Source of the DNA: Candidatus Eiseniibacteriota bacterium
GTDB taxonomy: Bacteria; Eisenbacteria; RBG-16-71-46; CAIMUX01; WJJG01
Direction: 5' to 3'
Length of the DNA: 64,000 bases
NCBI GenBank assembly: GCA_023129715.1
Contig: JAGMBO010000029.1
Span: forward strand, 1 to 64,000
Of this stretch, positions 49,518 through 58,181 are shown piece by piece. The position numbers were made by a program, and so were the translations under genes. Position 1 is the first letter of the stretch. Each line of letters starts with the position of its first letter. The notes beneath the pieces were generated by a model. That model was not told the origin of the DNA. It worked only from the letters and a program-made list of their open reading frames with translations, and searched no databases.

Positions 49518-50714
49518 ATGAAGTTCGCATCGGCAGCAATCCGACAACTCGACACCGCCCGGGCAGCGCAGGAGCTGATCGGCGAACTCGAGCGCCAGCT
49601 GGGTGGCGGGGACCGTCCGCCCGATCTCGTGCTCTTCTTCGCCACGCCGCCCCATGCGCAGTCGGCCGGTGTCACGGTGGCCAGTTTCCAGGAAGCCTGG
49701 CCCGATGCCGCATTGCTCGGCACGACGGCGGCTCGGATCCTCCATCCGACCTCCTCGCGGGTCAACCGGCCGACGCTGGCGGCGCTGGCGGCCTGGTTGC
49801 CGGATGTCGCCGTCGTCCCCTTCCGCATGCGTCTCGATGATTTCGAGCGCCCCCCGATCTGCATCGAGAAGTGGCAAGGCCTGCTGGAAGCGACTTCCGA
49901 TCCAGGTCTGGTGATCGTGATCGCCGATCCCTTCACGACCCCGACGGCCGAGATTCTCGAGAGCCTCGAGATGGTCGCGCCGGGGATTCCCGCGGTCGGG
50001 GCGCTGGCCAGCGGCGCCAAGCGGCCGGGCGGCCATGTGCTAGCGCTCAACGACACGCTGCATCGCTCGGGCTTGATCGGCGTCTCGCTGGCCGGCAACC
50101 TGCGCGCCGACGTGCTCGTCTCCCAAGGTTACAGGCCGGTCGGGCGCTTCTTCCAGGTGACCCGCGCGGAGGGCAATGTCGTCCTCGAACTGAGCGGCGT
50201 GCCCGCGCTCGAGGCGCTCGAGCAGATGGTCTCGGGTCTCGACCGTGATGAGCAGGTCTTGCTGCGCCGGGGCCTGATGCTCGGCGAGGCGGTCAGCGAG
50301 CCGGAAGAGGAACTGGGCCGCGGCGACTTCCTCATTCGGCCGGTGGTGGGACTGGACCACGAGGAGGGGGCGATCTCGGTGGCCGGCTTGGTCGACGAAG
50401 GGTGCCGGATCCGTTTCCAGGTCTGGGACAACACGCTGGTCGACGATCTCCAGCTCCTGCTCCTCCCGCAGATGGCCGATTCACAGGCCGCGGGCGGTCT
50501 GCTCTTCGGCAGCTGGCCGGGGCGCAAGCCTGCGCCGGGACTGCGCTTCTCGGTTGGCGAGATCCAGAGCACTCTCGGCTATCCTCTTCCCTTGGCGGGC
50601 TTCAGAGGATCGGGCGAGATCGGCCCCCTGCACGGCGCCAATCACCTGCACACCCACACCGCCACCCTGGCACTGATCCGCCCCGCACTGCCTTCCCATG
50701 CGGTGGTGAATTAG
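49518..50714 (+). CDS. FIST-domain (FIST_N/FIST_C) sensory protein
   Basis: 398 aa from ATG 49518 (AGGAGAGCAGGGG upstream); the frame is open further but lacks a site. The N-terminal FIST domain shows PDLVLFFATPPH, LLGTTAARI and LVIVIADPFTT. The FIST_C portion ends with AGGLLFGSWPGR and ALAGFRGSGEIGPLHGANHLH (quoted in part). FIST domains are thought to bind small molecules such as amino acids in signalling. Here the protein stands alone without kinase or cyclase domains. No signal peptide. Confidence 0.85.
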   Translation: MKFASAAIRQLDTARAAQELIGELERQLGGGDRPPDLVLFFATPPHAQSAGVTVASFQEAWPDAALLGTTAARILHPTSSRVNRPTLAALAAWLPDVAVVPFRMRLDDFERPPICIEKWQGLLEATSDPGLVIVIADPFTTPTAEILESLEMVAPGIPAVGALASGAKRPGGHVLALNDTLHRSGLIGVSLAGNLRADVLVSQGYRPVGRFFQVTRAEGNVVLELSGVPALEALEQMVSGLDRDEQVLLRRGLMLGEAVSEPEEELGRGDFLIRPVVGLDHEEGAISVAGLVDEGCRIRFQVWDNTLVDDLQLLLLPQMADSQAAGGLLFGSWPGRKPAPGLRFSVGEIQSTLGYPLPLAGFRGSGEIGPLHGANHLHTHTATLALIRPALPSHAVVN

Positions 50715-50726
50715 TCTCCACTCTTC

Positions 50727-52175
50727 TCAGCCGTCGATGACCGCCGGCGGCGGCCCGGTGGTCCCCGCCGTCACGCCCACACCCATCTCCTCCTCGGCGG
50801 GCAGCTCGCCCTCCGGCTCGATCATCTTGCGCTTCCATGTCCCGGCCGCGAACCAGATCCCCGCCGCCACGGCGATCAGGGTATTCGAGAGGAACATCGC
50901 CCACCAGATCCCCAGCGGTCCCATGGCGAGCGCGATCCCCAACAGGTAGGCGGCCGGAATCCGGATCAGCCAGAGACGGCTCAGATTGAGCACCATCACC
51001 GGCACCGTGTGGCCCGCCCCCTGGAAAGCCCCCATCAGCACCATGATAAAGCCGAAGGCAAAAACCGAGTAGGCGGTCACCTGGAAGAGATCCCGGCCGT
51101 ATTGAACCACCGCGGGGTCGCTGATGAAGATGCGCGAGATCGGCGCGCCGAAGAAGAACATCAGGGTCGTCAACGGCAGGAGGACCGCTCCGACGATCAA
51201 CGCGCTGATGCGCACGGCCCGGTCGGCCCGTTCGGGCTGGTTGGCGCCGAGATTCTGCCCGACCGCCGTTGCGCTGGCCTGGGAGAGGCCGAAGGCAGGG
51301 ATCATCACCAGGTGGATGATGCGATGGCCGATGCCGAAGGCCGCGGTGACCTCCGACCCGAAGGTGTTGACGAGCCCGATCAGCAAGGTGAAGCCGAGTG
51401 CGGTGCCGGTCTGGCCGAGGGACATGGGCACACCGATCCGCAGGATGCGCGCCGCCATCTTCGCATCCCAGCGCAGATCCGAGAGGTGCAGCTTGAAGCC
51501 GAGCTCGCCCCGGAAGAGGCGGTGCAGTCCGAGGATCCCTGCCAGGCCCCGGGCGACAAAGGTCGCCAACGCGGCCCCGACGACCCCCATCGCCGGGAAG
51601 GGCCCCCAGCCGAAAATGAGCACTGGATCGAGGGCGGCGTTGAGCAGCATCGTCACCATGTTGATGCGTAAGGGACCCTTGGTATCCCCCATGCCGGTCG
51701 AGATGCCCTGGTAGACGAAGAAGATGAACATGAACGGCAGGCCGATCACGATCCAGCGCATGTAGGCGAGTGTTTGCTCGAAGGCATCCGGCGGGGTCTG
51801 CAGCGCCAGCAGCAGCGGCCGCGCAAAAGCCAGCAGCAGGACGGCGAGAATGATGCCGGCGGCGAGGAGCAGGATCAAGGTCTGGCCCCCCGCCCGTCCC
51901 ATGGCCCGGAACCGTCCCGCGCCCCGGTATTGCGAGACCAGGGTCGTCCCCCCACTCCCCAACCCCATCGCCAGGGAAAGGGCCAGGAAGAAGACATTCA
52001 TCGTCACGGTGGGCGCAACGAGGGCGGTCTTGCCGAGCTTCCCCAGCCAGAAGGCATCGGCCAGGTTGTAGAGGGTCATCAACAGGAAGGAGAGCATCAC
52101 CGGCCAGGCAACGGCAAAGAGCCCCCTGGTGAGGGGCCCTTTGGTCATGTCCCAGCCCTTCTGCGGTGCACTCAT
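50727..52175 (-). CDS. MATE-family multidrug/cation efflux transporter
   Basis: 482 aa with twelve predicted helices. Family hallmarks are LTRGLFAVAWPVMLSFLLMT at the start, NLADAFWLGKLGKTALVAPT in helix 2, GSGGTTLVSQYRGAG, and the mirrored second half (QTGTALGFTLLIGLVNTFGS, NLGANQPERADRAV). Uses a Na+ or H+ gradient to export cationic compounds. ATG 52175 has GGGGA 5 nt upstream; a second ATG at 52148 is also possible. Converges with the FIST gene, 12 bp apart. Confidence 0.95.
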   Translation of the reverse strand: MSAPQKGWDMTKGPLTRGLFAVAWPVMLSFLLMTLYNLADAFWLGKLGKTALVAPTVTMNVFFLALSLAMGLGSGGTTLVSQYRGAGRFRAMGRAGGQTLILLLAAGIILAVLLLAFARPLLLALQTPPDAFEQTLAYMRWIVIGLPFMFIFFVYQGISTGMGDTKGPLRINMVTMLLNAALDPVLIFGWGPFPAMGVVGAALATFVARGLAGILGLHRLFRGELGFKLHLSDLRWDAKMAARILRIGVPMSLGQTGTALGFTLLIGLVNTFGSEVTAAFGIGHRIIHLVMIPAFGLSQASATAVGQNLGANQPERADRAVRISALIVGAVLLPLTTLMFFFGAPISRIFISDPAVVQYGRDLFQVTAYSVFAFGFIMVLMGAFQGAGHTVPVMVLNLSRLWLIRIPAAYLLGIALAMGPLGIWWAMFLSNTLIAVAAGIWFAAGTWKRKMIEPEGELPAEEEMGVGVTAGTTGPPPAVIDG

Positions 52176-52225
52176 CGCCGTCCCCGGTTCGAAGCGAAGA
52201 GCAGCAAGTCTAACACAGCCGATCC

Positions 52226-52317
52226 AGCCCACCAAACCGCCGAGGTGCACACCCACCAAGCCATCGAGGCGCGCCCACCACGCTACCGAGGTGCGCGCCC
52301 ACTAAGCCACCGAGGTG
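52226..52317. repeat. Four 22-24-bp tandem repeats
   Basis: Units 52226-52249, 52250-52271, 52272-52295 and 52296-52317, consensus cccaccaagccaccgaggtg plus cgcg, alternating 24 and 22 bp. They lie in the 388-bp divergent gap between the MATE and SppA genes; nothing else is recognised there. Confidence 0.85.
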
Positions 52318-52563
52318 TGCCCACGGAACCACCCGCGGGACTCGGCGGGTGCCGCCCCCCCCTGCGGCGCAACCCGCCCCGGCGCCCCATCGTATGGATC
52401 CGTATGGCACGCCTGAGGAGAGAGGTGGCATTGCATCGCGCCTCTTCCTATGATGCTCCTGTTGCCAGCCGACGCCCCCTTGACGCTGGCAGGCCCGGGT
52501 GCCGCCGAAGGAGTGCCGGGCGGCCCTGGTGTGGCAAGCAGCGGCAAGCAACGGAGGTAGGGA

Positions 52564-54306
52564 ATGAAGTCCTTCTTGAAGATGTTCGTCGCGGTCCTGC
52601 TCGTGCAAATCCTGCTGATCGCGCTCGTCGTGGGCATCATTGCCGGCAAGATCAAGGACGATGTCGAGGTGCCGCGGGGCGCCGCGCTCGTACAGGTCTT
52701 GGATGGCAACATTCCGGAGGCGCCTGCCGGCGGCGGTCTGCCGATTCCCGGATCCCGGTGCGGCACCAGCCACACGGCGATCCTCGAGAACCTGGAGAAG
52801 GCCCGCCACGACGAGCGGATCAAGGCGGTTGTGCTCAATATCGGCTTTCCCAGCATTGGCTGGGCCAAGCGTAACGAGCTGCGCGAGCGGATCACGCAGC
52901 TCCGCGACGCCGGCAAGCCGGTCTGGGCCTTCACCGAGTACCTCTCCGGCTCCGCTCTTTACCTCGGCAGCGCCTGCGACAGTCTCTTTCTCCTGCCGAG
53001 CGGCTACGTCTCTCTGCACGGCATGGCCGCCGGCCGGCCGTTTGCTAAGCAGCTGCTCGATGAGATCGGCGTCGAAGAGAACCTCCATCGCATCGAGCAC
53101 TACAAGGCCGCGGCCGAGATGATCCAACGCGAATCGATGAGCCCGACCGCCAAGGCCAATATCGAGTGGGTCCTCGATGCCATCTACCCGGAATTCGTCA
53201 GCACGATCGAGCGTGAGCGCGGGATCGATTCCGGGACGCTGGAATCAGCAGTCTTCAGCGAGGGCACGCTCGTCCCGCAGGAGGCCCTCGAGTTGGGCCT
53301 GGTCGACCGGCTGCTCTATTGGGATGAGGTGCAGGAACGGCTGCTCGACGTTCCCGGAATCGAGCGCGACGAGGACGTCGAAGAAGAGGCCTGGGGCCCG
53401 CAGCCTCGAACGATTTCCGGTAGCGACTACGCCGAAGTCACGCGCAAGGATGCCGGGATCAAGTCGAAGCATACGATCGCCGTTGTTCACGCCACCGGGA
53501 TGATCGCCGGTGAGGAGAGCGGATATAGCTTCCCCTTCGGCGCCACGATGGGCTCGGGAACGATGACGGAGGCTTTCCGCCAGGCAGCCGAAAACGAGGA
53601 TGTCGCTGGGATCATCTATCGGATCGACAGCGGGGGCGGCGAGAGCAGCACGTCATGGAAGATCCAACGCGCCGCGCTGCGTGCCGCCGAGGCGAAGCCG
53701 ATGGTCGTCTCGATGGTCGACGTGGCTGGGTCGGGAGGCTACTTGATCTGCTACCCGCTCAAACCGATGATCGCCAATCCCTTGAGTATCGTCGGTTCGA
53801 TCGGCTCGATCTCGGGCAAGTTCAACATCCACGGTCTCTACGACAAGCTCGGCATCACCTGGGACTTCGTCACGCGCGGACCGAATGCCCTCATCGAGTC
53901 CGACTACTTCGACTACACACCTGAGCAATGGGAGTCGTTCAAGGAACGGCACTGGCGCGATTACTACTACTGGGTCGACGACATCGCCCGCTTCCGCAAC
54001 ATGACTTCGGCGGAGGTCGACAGCGTCGGGCGCGGCCGCGTGTTTACCGGCGAGCAGGCTCTCGAGCGCGGCCTGATCGATGAGGTCGGCGGATTCGATC
54101 TCGCCCTGCGTCTGGTCAAGGAGAAGGCCGGCATTCCCGCCGACGAGGAGGTCGAGTTCATCCACTATCCCCAGGAGAAGGGTTTCCTGGAGAAGCTGAT
54201 GAGCGGGAACTTCGGGGCCGCGGTCCAGATGGTCATCGACGACATTCTGCGCCCGTGGCGGCGTCCCCATCAGACCTGGGCGGTGGACTGGAATCGATAT
54301 CACTAA
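52564..54306 (+). CDS. sppA: Signal peptide peptidase SppA, long (67K) type
   Basis: 580 aa, matching the double-length SppA form. One N-terminal membrane helix (FVAVLLVQILLIALVVGIIAG). The Ser/Lys dyad is Lys181 in IEHYKAAAEM (first half) and Ser390 in VAGSGGYLI (second half), the arrangement of E. coli SppA. Two ClpP-like S49 domains are visible, with RIDSGGGESS and VGSIGSISGKFN in the second. It degrades cleaved signal peptides in the membrane. GGAGG lies 8 nt before the ATG. Convergent with amrS. Confidence 0.95.
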   Translation: MKSFLKMFVAVLLVQILLIALVVGIIAGKIKDDVEVPRGAALVQVLDGNIPEAPAGGGLPIPGSRCGTSHTAILENLEKARHDERIKAVVLNIGFPSIGWAKRNELRERITQLRDAGKPVWAFTEYLSGSALYLGSACDSLFLLPSGYVSLHGMAAGRPFAKQLLDEIGVEENLHRIEHYKAAAEMIQRESMSPTAKANIEWVLDAIYPEFVSTIERERGIDSGTLESAVFSEGTLVPQEALELGLVDRLLYWDEVQERLLDVPGIERDEDVEEEAWGPQPRTISGSDYAEVTRKDAGIKSKHTIAVVHATGMIAGEESGYSFPFGATMGSGTMTEAFRQAAENEDVAGIIYRIDSGGGESSTSWKIQRAALRAAEAKPMVVSMVDVAGSGGYLICYPLKPMIANPLSIVGSIGSISGKFNIHGLYDKLGITWDFVTRGPNALIESDYFDYTPEQWESFKERHWRDYYYWVDDIARFRNMTSAEVDSVGRGRVFTGEQALERGLIDEVGGFDLALRLVKEKAGIPADEEVEFIHYPQEKGFLEKLMSGNFGAAVQMVIDDILRPWRRPHQTWAVDWNRYH

Positions 54307-54367
54307 CCCCAACCGGAATCGATCAGCGAATCTTCAGGTCGCCGGGGCCAGGCAATGGCGCCGGCGA

Positions 54368-55387
54368 TCACGCGAATACACCGGCGATCTTCGCGCCGCA
54401 CTGCGTACAACGCCCCGCCTGCAGCGCGAGCGTCTCGGCCGCGTGCCAGCCGCGGGTGATCAGCTTCTGCGCGCACTCGGGGCAGTAGGTGTGGAGGCCG
54501 TCAGCTCCGGCCACGTTGCCCACATAGACATAGCGCAGGCCCTTGGCCCGGGCGAGATCGCGGGCGCGGGCCAGCGTCTCCGGCGGCGTCGGCGGCCGGT
54601 CGCGCAGCTTGAAATCGGGATGGAAGGCGGTGAAGTGGACCGGGACCTCGGTGCCGAGGTGGGCGGTGATCCAGTCGCATTCGGCCGCGAGCATCTCATC
54701 GTCGTCGTTGAGTCCCGGAATGAGGAGCGTGGTCACCTCGAGCCAGATCTCCGTCTCCCGCCGGATCCAGACGAGCGTATCCAGCACCGGTTGTAGGCTC
54801 CCGCCCGTCAGGTCGCGGTAGAAGTCCTCGCTGAAACCCTTCAGATCGATATTGGCCGCATCGAGCTCCGCGAAGACCTCCCGGCGCGCCTGCGGAGTGA
54901 TGTAGCCGTTGCTCACCGCCACGTTGCGCAGGCCGGCGCTGCGGGCCGCCCGGGCGGTGTCGATCAAGTACTCACTGAAAACCGTCGGTTCGTTGTACGT
55001 GTAGGCGATCGAGGGAACCGCCTCTTGCTTGGCCAGGGCGACGATCTCCTCGGGCGTGCTGTGCCGCGCACGCATCTCGACCGCCTCGGGATGACTGTGG
55101 GGCCAGTTCTGGCAGAAGCGGCATCTAAGCGTGCAGCCGAGGGTGCCGAAGCTCAGCACGCGGGTGCCGGGCAGGAAATGGAAGAGGGGTTTCTTCTCGA
55201 TCGGGTCGACGGCGAAGCCGGTCGGCTGCCCATAGCTCAGTGAATGCAGCTGCCCGCCGCTGTTGCGGCGCACACAGCAGGAGCCCGCCTGCCCTTCGCC
55301 GATCAGGCAAGCCCGGGGACAGAGCTCGCATCGCAGGCGCTCCCCCTCGGCATGCCACCAGCGGGCGACCACCGGATCCGGGCTCAT
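54368..55387 (-). CDS. amrS: AmmeMemoRadiSam-system radical SAM enzyme AmrS
   Basis: 339 aa. Radical SAM cluster C-x3-C-x2-C at Cys85, Cys89 and Cys92 (GCTLRCRFCQNW). N-terminal Cys cluster (CELCPRAC, CCVRR) and C-terminal CPECAQ/CTQCGAKI zinc-like knuckle are also present, all typical of AmrS. Further signatures are FHFLPGTRVLSFGT, AYTYNEPTVFSEY, NIDLKGFSEDFYR and PVHFTAFHPDFKL. GGAGG upstream of the ATG. The usual partners AmrA and AmrB are not in the window. Reaction of the system is not established. Confidence 0.93.
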   Translation of the reverse strand: MSPDPVVARWWHAEGERLRCELCPRACLIGEGQAGSCCVRRNSGGQLHSLSYGQPTGFAVDPIEKKPLFHFLPGTRVLSFGTLGCTLRCRFCQNWPHSHPEAVEMRARHSTPEEIVALAKQEAVPSIAYTYNEPTVFSEYLIDTARAARSAGLRNVAVSNGYITPQARREVFAELDAANIDLKGFSEDFYRDLTGGSLQPVLDTLVWIRRETEIWLEVTTLLIPGLNDDDEMLAAECDWITAHLGTEVPVHFTAFHPDFKLRDRPPTPPETLARARDLARAKGLRYVYVGNVAGADGLHTYCPECAQKLITRGWHAAETLALQAGRCTQCGAKIAGVFA

Positions 55388-55451
55388 CTCTTCGTCCTCC
55401 TATGATTGGGGCGCGCTTGATTCGGGCAGGCTGCCGATTAGGCTTTTCTCC

Positions 55452-55781
55452 TTATGGGGCGAACATCTCCCCCAGAACGGAAAGCACAGAAGTCTCCGTC
55501 TTCTTGCTGATGCGACCGAGCTTTCGGACAAGCCTTGCCTTGTCGACCGTTCGAATCTGCTCCAGGACAACCTGGCCCTGCCTCCCCTGGAAGCGGCAGG
55601 GGGCTCGACTTGGATACGGACGACCCTTGGTCGTCATGGGAACCACCACAACCGTCCGGATGTGGTGGTTCATCTCGTCGGGAGATATGACCAAGCAGGG
55701 CCGAGTCTTCTTGATCGCACTGCCAAGCGCGGGGTCGAGGGAGACGAGGTGGACCTCGAAACGATTGACTACCACTCCCAT
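55452..55781 (-). CDS. mazF: MazF/PemK-type endoribonuclease toxin
   Basis: 109 aa. The fold is evident from VVVNRFEVHLVSLDPALGSAIKKTRPCLVIS, with the conserved R-P-C-L-V-I-S strand, the VVVVPMTT strand and the QVVLEQIRTVDKARLVRK element carrying the Arg/Asp active-site pair. It cleaves mRNA when freed from antitoxin. It overlaps the antitoxin gene by 13 bp, the normal coupling for mazEF. GC content is lower than in the flanking core genes, in keeping with an acquired module. Confidence 0.93.
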   Translation of the reverse strand: MGVVVNRFEVHLVSLDPALGSAIKKTRPCLVISPDEMNHHIRTVVVVPMTTKGRPYPSRAPCRFQGRQGQVVLEQIRTVDKARLVRKLGRISKKTETSVLSVLGEMFAP

Positions 55782-56023
55782 TCCTCCTGATCCCAGGACG
55801 TCGGAGCAGGTTCATGATCATCGACCCAGCGATCGTCCCCAGCCTTGGCCATCTCCTTGAACGCCTCCGCCCAGCCCTCACGCGGCTGAGAGGCAGGTCC
55901 AATCACCAATCGATTGTCTTCGACGCTGATCTCAACCTCGTCTCCCAAACCGGTTTGTTCGATCAGGGGCTTGGGAATTCGGATTCCCCGGGAATTGCCG
56001 ATGCGAACGATGCGGGATCTCAT
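55769..56023 (-). CDS. mazE: MazE-type (AbrB-like) antitoxin
   Basis: 84 aa. The N-terminal AbrB/MazE swapped-hairpin DNA-binding domain is clear: RIVRIGNSRGIRIPKPLIEQ, GDEVEISVEDNRLVIGP. The acidic C-terminus (WVDDHEPAPTSWDQEEWEW) would wrap the toxin. GGAGG is 9 nt upstream of the ATG. First gene of the operon, preceded by a palindromic operator, so autoregulation is expected. Confidence 0.93.
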   Translation of the reverse strand: MRSRIVRIGNSRGIRIPKPLIEQTGLGDEVEISVEDNRLVIGPASQPREGWAEAFKEMAKAGDDRWVDDHEPAPTSWDQEEWEW

Positions 56024-56038
56024 GTCTGGCCACCTCCT

Positions 56039-56081
56039 GGCAGTGATTACATTGTAGTCACTGCCGAGCCCCCCCCGTCAA
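56039..56081 (-). promoter_or_regulatory. mazEF promoter and palindromic operator
   Basis: A 27-bp dyad (56039-56065), ggcagtgaYtaca-a-tgtaRtcactgcc, has a single asymmetric pair. It overlaps the -10 TACAAT (56051-56056, minus strand), with TTGACG (56076-56081) 19 bp upstream. This is the expected MazE/MazEF binding site. Confidence 0.75.
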
Positions 56082-56120
56082 GGCAGGATTCCGAGCTTGG
56101 GTGGCGGTCTCTCTAGAAGC

Positions 56121-56609
56121 CTAACAAGCATCATCGGCGGGCGAGAGCGCGCCCGCTGCAGGCGCTTGTTCGGAGTCTTCCTTCTTCAGTCTTTCGTTCA
56201 GTTCCCAAAGAGCATTCCGATTGCTGTCCCACTTGAGCAATCTGAAGGCCTGTTCATAAGGAACCCACCGTACTTCCGTGTGCTCGTCCGACAGGGCGAT
56301 GACGGAATCAGTAACATGGATTGCGAAGCAATACTCCGGAATCACATACAATTCCTGATCCCACGAGGCCGCAGCGGCAAAGCCCTCCTTCGGAACTGTG
56401 GCCATGGAGTCCAGCAGAATTGGTTCTCCGGTGATTCCGATTTCCTCCCGAGTTTCGCGCTTGGCTGCTTGGACCGGAGATTCCTCATCCTCTCCACCGC
56501 CAGCTACGAATTGCCAGTATCTGGCATCAGCTCGCTTGAGCAGCGCGAATTCGGGTCCTGCCGCCCTACGACGGAATGGGATGACCAGAATCTGGAATGG
56601 TGCTCTCAT
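56121..56609 (-). CDS. NUDIX hydrolase
   Basis: 162 aa from ATG 56609 (GGAG 9 nt upstream). A complete Nudix box spans Gly37 to Gly58 (GX5EX7REx2EExG). The preceding strands (ILVIPFRRR, FALLKRADARYWQFVAGG) resemble dihydroneopterin triphosphate pyrophosphatase-like and ADP-ribose-type members, but the substrate cannot be fixed. It is part of a lower-GC accessory block between mazEF and the XRE regulator, same strand. Confidence 0.9.
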   Translation of the reverse strand: MRAPFQILVIPFRRRAAGPEFALLKRADARYWQFVAGGGEDEESPVQAAKRETREEIGITGEPILLDSMATVPKEGFAAAASWDQELYVIPEYCFAIHVTDSVIALSDEHTEVRWVPYEQAFRLLKWDSNRNALWELNERLKKEDSEQAPAAGALSPADDAC

Positions 56610-56716
56610 TTCCTCTTGCTCCGAACGCACGGCTCAGCGGTGAGCGAAGCGAATCCGCTGCAGCCGATGGTTATGCCGGCTGTTCTGGCCGTCGTCATCC
56701 GCCACCATCTGTGGGT

Positions 56717-57100
56717 TCAAATGTCATGGATTCCAAGCCGCTCAGCCAGTTCGGCATTCGCGGCCACCCACCGGCGAACCCAGCGCTTCAGGCCGAGGAA
56801 TTCAACGAAGGCCTTCAGGTAGTCCGGCTTGAGTTCGCGCATTGAGGGTTTCTCAATGGCCTTGATTCGATACTGGGGCACACGCAGCTGCGCGGCAACG
56901 TCCTTTATGGACAAGGCTCGTTTCTCACGAGCCTCTTTGCACTTGGCTGAAAGCGCCATCATTCTGATGCTGGTCTCGGGGTCATGGCCGCTCGAATCGA
57001 TGCCCGGGAATGACTGGGCGAGAAAGCCGCGCAGCTGCTTGGCCAAGGTGCGCACTTGCGAATCCGTTAGAATGGTTGTTTCCGTGACAGCCCTTTTCAC
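56717..57100 (-). CDS. XRE-like helix-turn-helix protein
   Basis: 127 aa from GTG 57100, which has AAGGAG 7 nt upstream; a TTG at 57130 overlapping the upstream stop is the alternative. The HTH region is KEAREKRALSIKDVAAQLRV followed by PQYRIKAIEKPSMRELKPDYL. The N-terminus (LTDSQVRTLAKQLRGFL) is helical. It probably regulates itself and the small partner gene directly upstream, with which it is nearly contiguous. Such pairs can be toxin-antitoxin-like, but that is not shown. Confidence 0.7.
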   Translation of the reverse strand: MKRAVTETTILTDSQVRTLAKQLRGFLAQSFPGIDSSGHDPETSIRMMALSAKCKEAREKRALSIKDVAAQLRVPQYRIKAIEKPSMRELKPDYLKAFVEFLGLKRWVRRWVAANAELAERLGIHDI

Positions 57101-57126
57101 TCGCGTCTCCTTGATGGCTGCAGGCC

Positions 57127-57441
57127 TCAATCTGACGGTGTGTTCTTGGCTCTCTTCCTTTCCGTCTTCCTTTGCGCCTGGCTGCCGGCCAATTCCTCGA
57201 TGGAAACGGTGTTTTCTGGAGCCTCTCTCGCGAAGCGGTCACGGTACAGAGTCTGGATAAACTCTGGCAACGGCCTTTTCCAGGGTTCTTGATCGTGATT
57301 GGCGATGCTACCGAGTCTCTTGGGGTTCAGACCAAGTTCTCGTGCCATTTGGACATGAACATGCGAAAGGCGATACCGCTTCCGCGCCTCGATTCATAGG
57401 CCCAGCTTGCCGGAAATGCGTTTCGGTTTGCATCGTGTCAT
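57127..57441 (-). pseudogene. Small conserved partner gene interrupted by an in-frame TGA at codon 16
   Basis: The frame from ATG 57441 (AAAGG 6 nt upstream) reads MTRCKPKRISGKLGL, TGA (57394-57396), then IEARKRYRLSHVHVQMARELGLNPKRLG (quoted in part) and KRPLPEFIQTLY. The downstream part matches a widespread small family (MARELGLNPKK... EPWK.PLP.FI), and sequence on both sides of the TGA keeps the family style. So either the gene carries a nonsense mutation (CGA to TGA is the simplest), translation restarts at ATG 57348 (73 aa), or the codon is read through. It lies just ahead of the XRE gene. Confidence 0.6.
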
Positions 57442-57499
57442 GAGATGCCTTTCTCAGCCGGTATAGCGTACGCCTCAGCAAGCACGTTGCAGGCGATGG

Positions 57500-57811
57500 T
57501 CATGATTCTCTCTGATTCCATTTTGTGGCTTGCCAGTTGCGAATGATCCCGTTGTGTCCGCAGATGGGACAATGCCAGATGATTTCATCGGCTTCTGATT
57601 CTAGACGAGATAGAATTGATCCGGTGCATTCCTCTCATCGGCATCGCAGACCAATTTCGTCAAAGTCTGAGGATCCCGTCTTGGTGGTGGCATCGATTAT
57701 GAGGACCAAGAAAGACGCAAGGCTGGCGGCAGGTTGCGGCAAATCGGCGGGCATCTCACCCGCCTCGTCAAGAAAGTGAGTGATGTCCGTTATGTACGTT
57801 CCTGTTCTCAT
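57500..57811 (-). pseudogene. Small zinc-ribbon-type protein gene interrupted by an in-frame TGA
   Basis: ATG 57811 has GGAAGG 5 nt upstream. It reads MRTGTYITDITHFLDEAGEM to DEIGLRCR, then TGA (57635-57637), then EECTGSILSRLESEADEIIW and HCPICGHNGIIRNWQATKWN before a stop at 57500. The continuing frame supplies the second half of the expected Cys motif (CR..C...HCP.CG), so the gene was once 103 codons. Relatives usually have Arg after LRCR, so CGA to TGA is likely. The intact form is often found beside IS91-type elements; function unknown. Confidence 0.65.
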
Positions 57812-58181
57812 CCATTCCTTCCTTAAGTCATAACGTAGAGGATCGTATCTGGATTGCTCACGCCTGGGCATCATGGTTTGGGCTGGCGGCTGGACGTGAG
57901 CAGTCCAGATATGATCAGTTGAACTGAGCCGATTCGCATCCCCTATGGGGATTCTTTCCGATGTTGGGGGCCTTGGGCAAGCGAAGTCTGAGGTGAAGTG
58001 CCGCTGGAGGGCGGGAAGGGCCCGAGAGGGAGCGTGGTTGCCTTGCCTTGGCATGGATCGATTGCCAGCGGACGGGATGGCTGCGGAGTTCGGGGCGGGG
58101 CTGGGATGTCGTCATCCCCGTGGATCCTGCTGGGATCGCCCGGTTCGGGGGCTGTGGTTCCGGTCGCGGTGTCGGATTCGA
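57812..58181. other. Gap containing one likely end of the IS91-type element
   Basis: No gene supported. A small stem GGGATG-tcgt-CATCCC (58103-58118) and the motif gtcgtcatccccgtggatcc at 58108 lie just downstream of the transposase. These resemble a motif at 60318. Confidence 0.4.

Noticed and set aside
57394-57396. TGA read as selenocysteine
   Set aside because: The family is not a known selenoprotein and no redox motif surrounds the codon. A nonsense change is simpler, although not excluded.
56717-57441. XRE regulator plus small upstream gene called as a toxin-antitoxin pair
   Set aside because: The pairing is suggestive, but the partner has no toxin motif and is interrupted by a stop.
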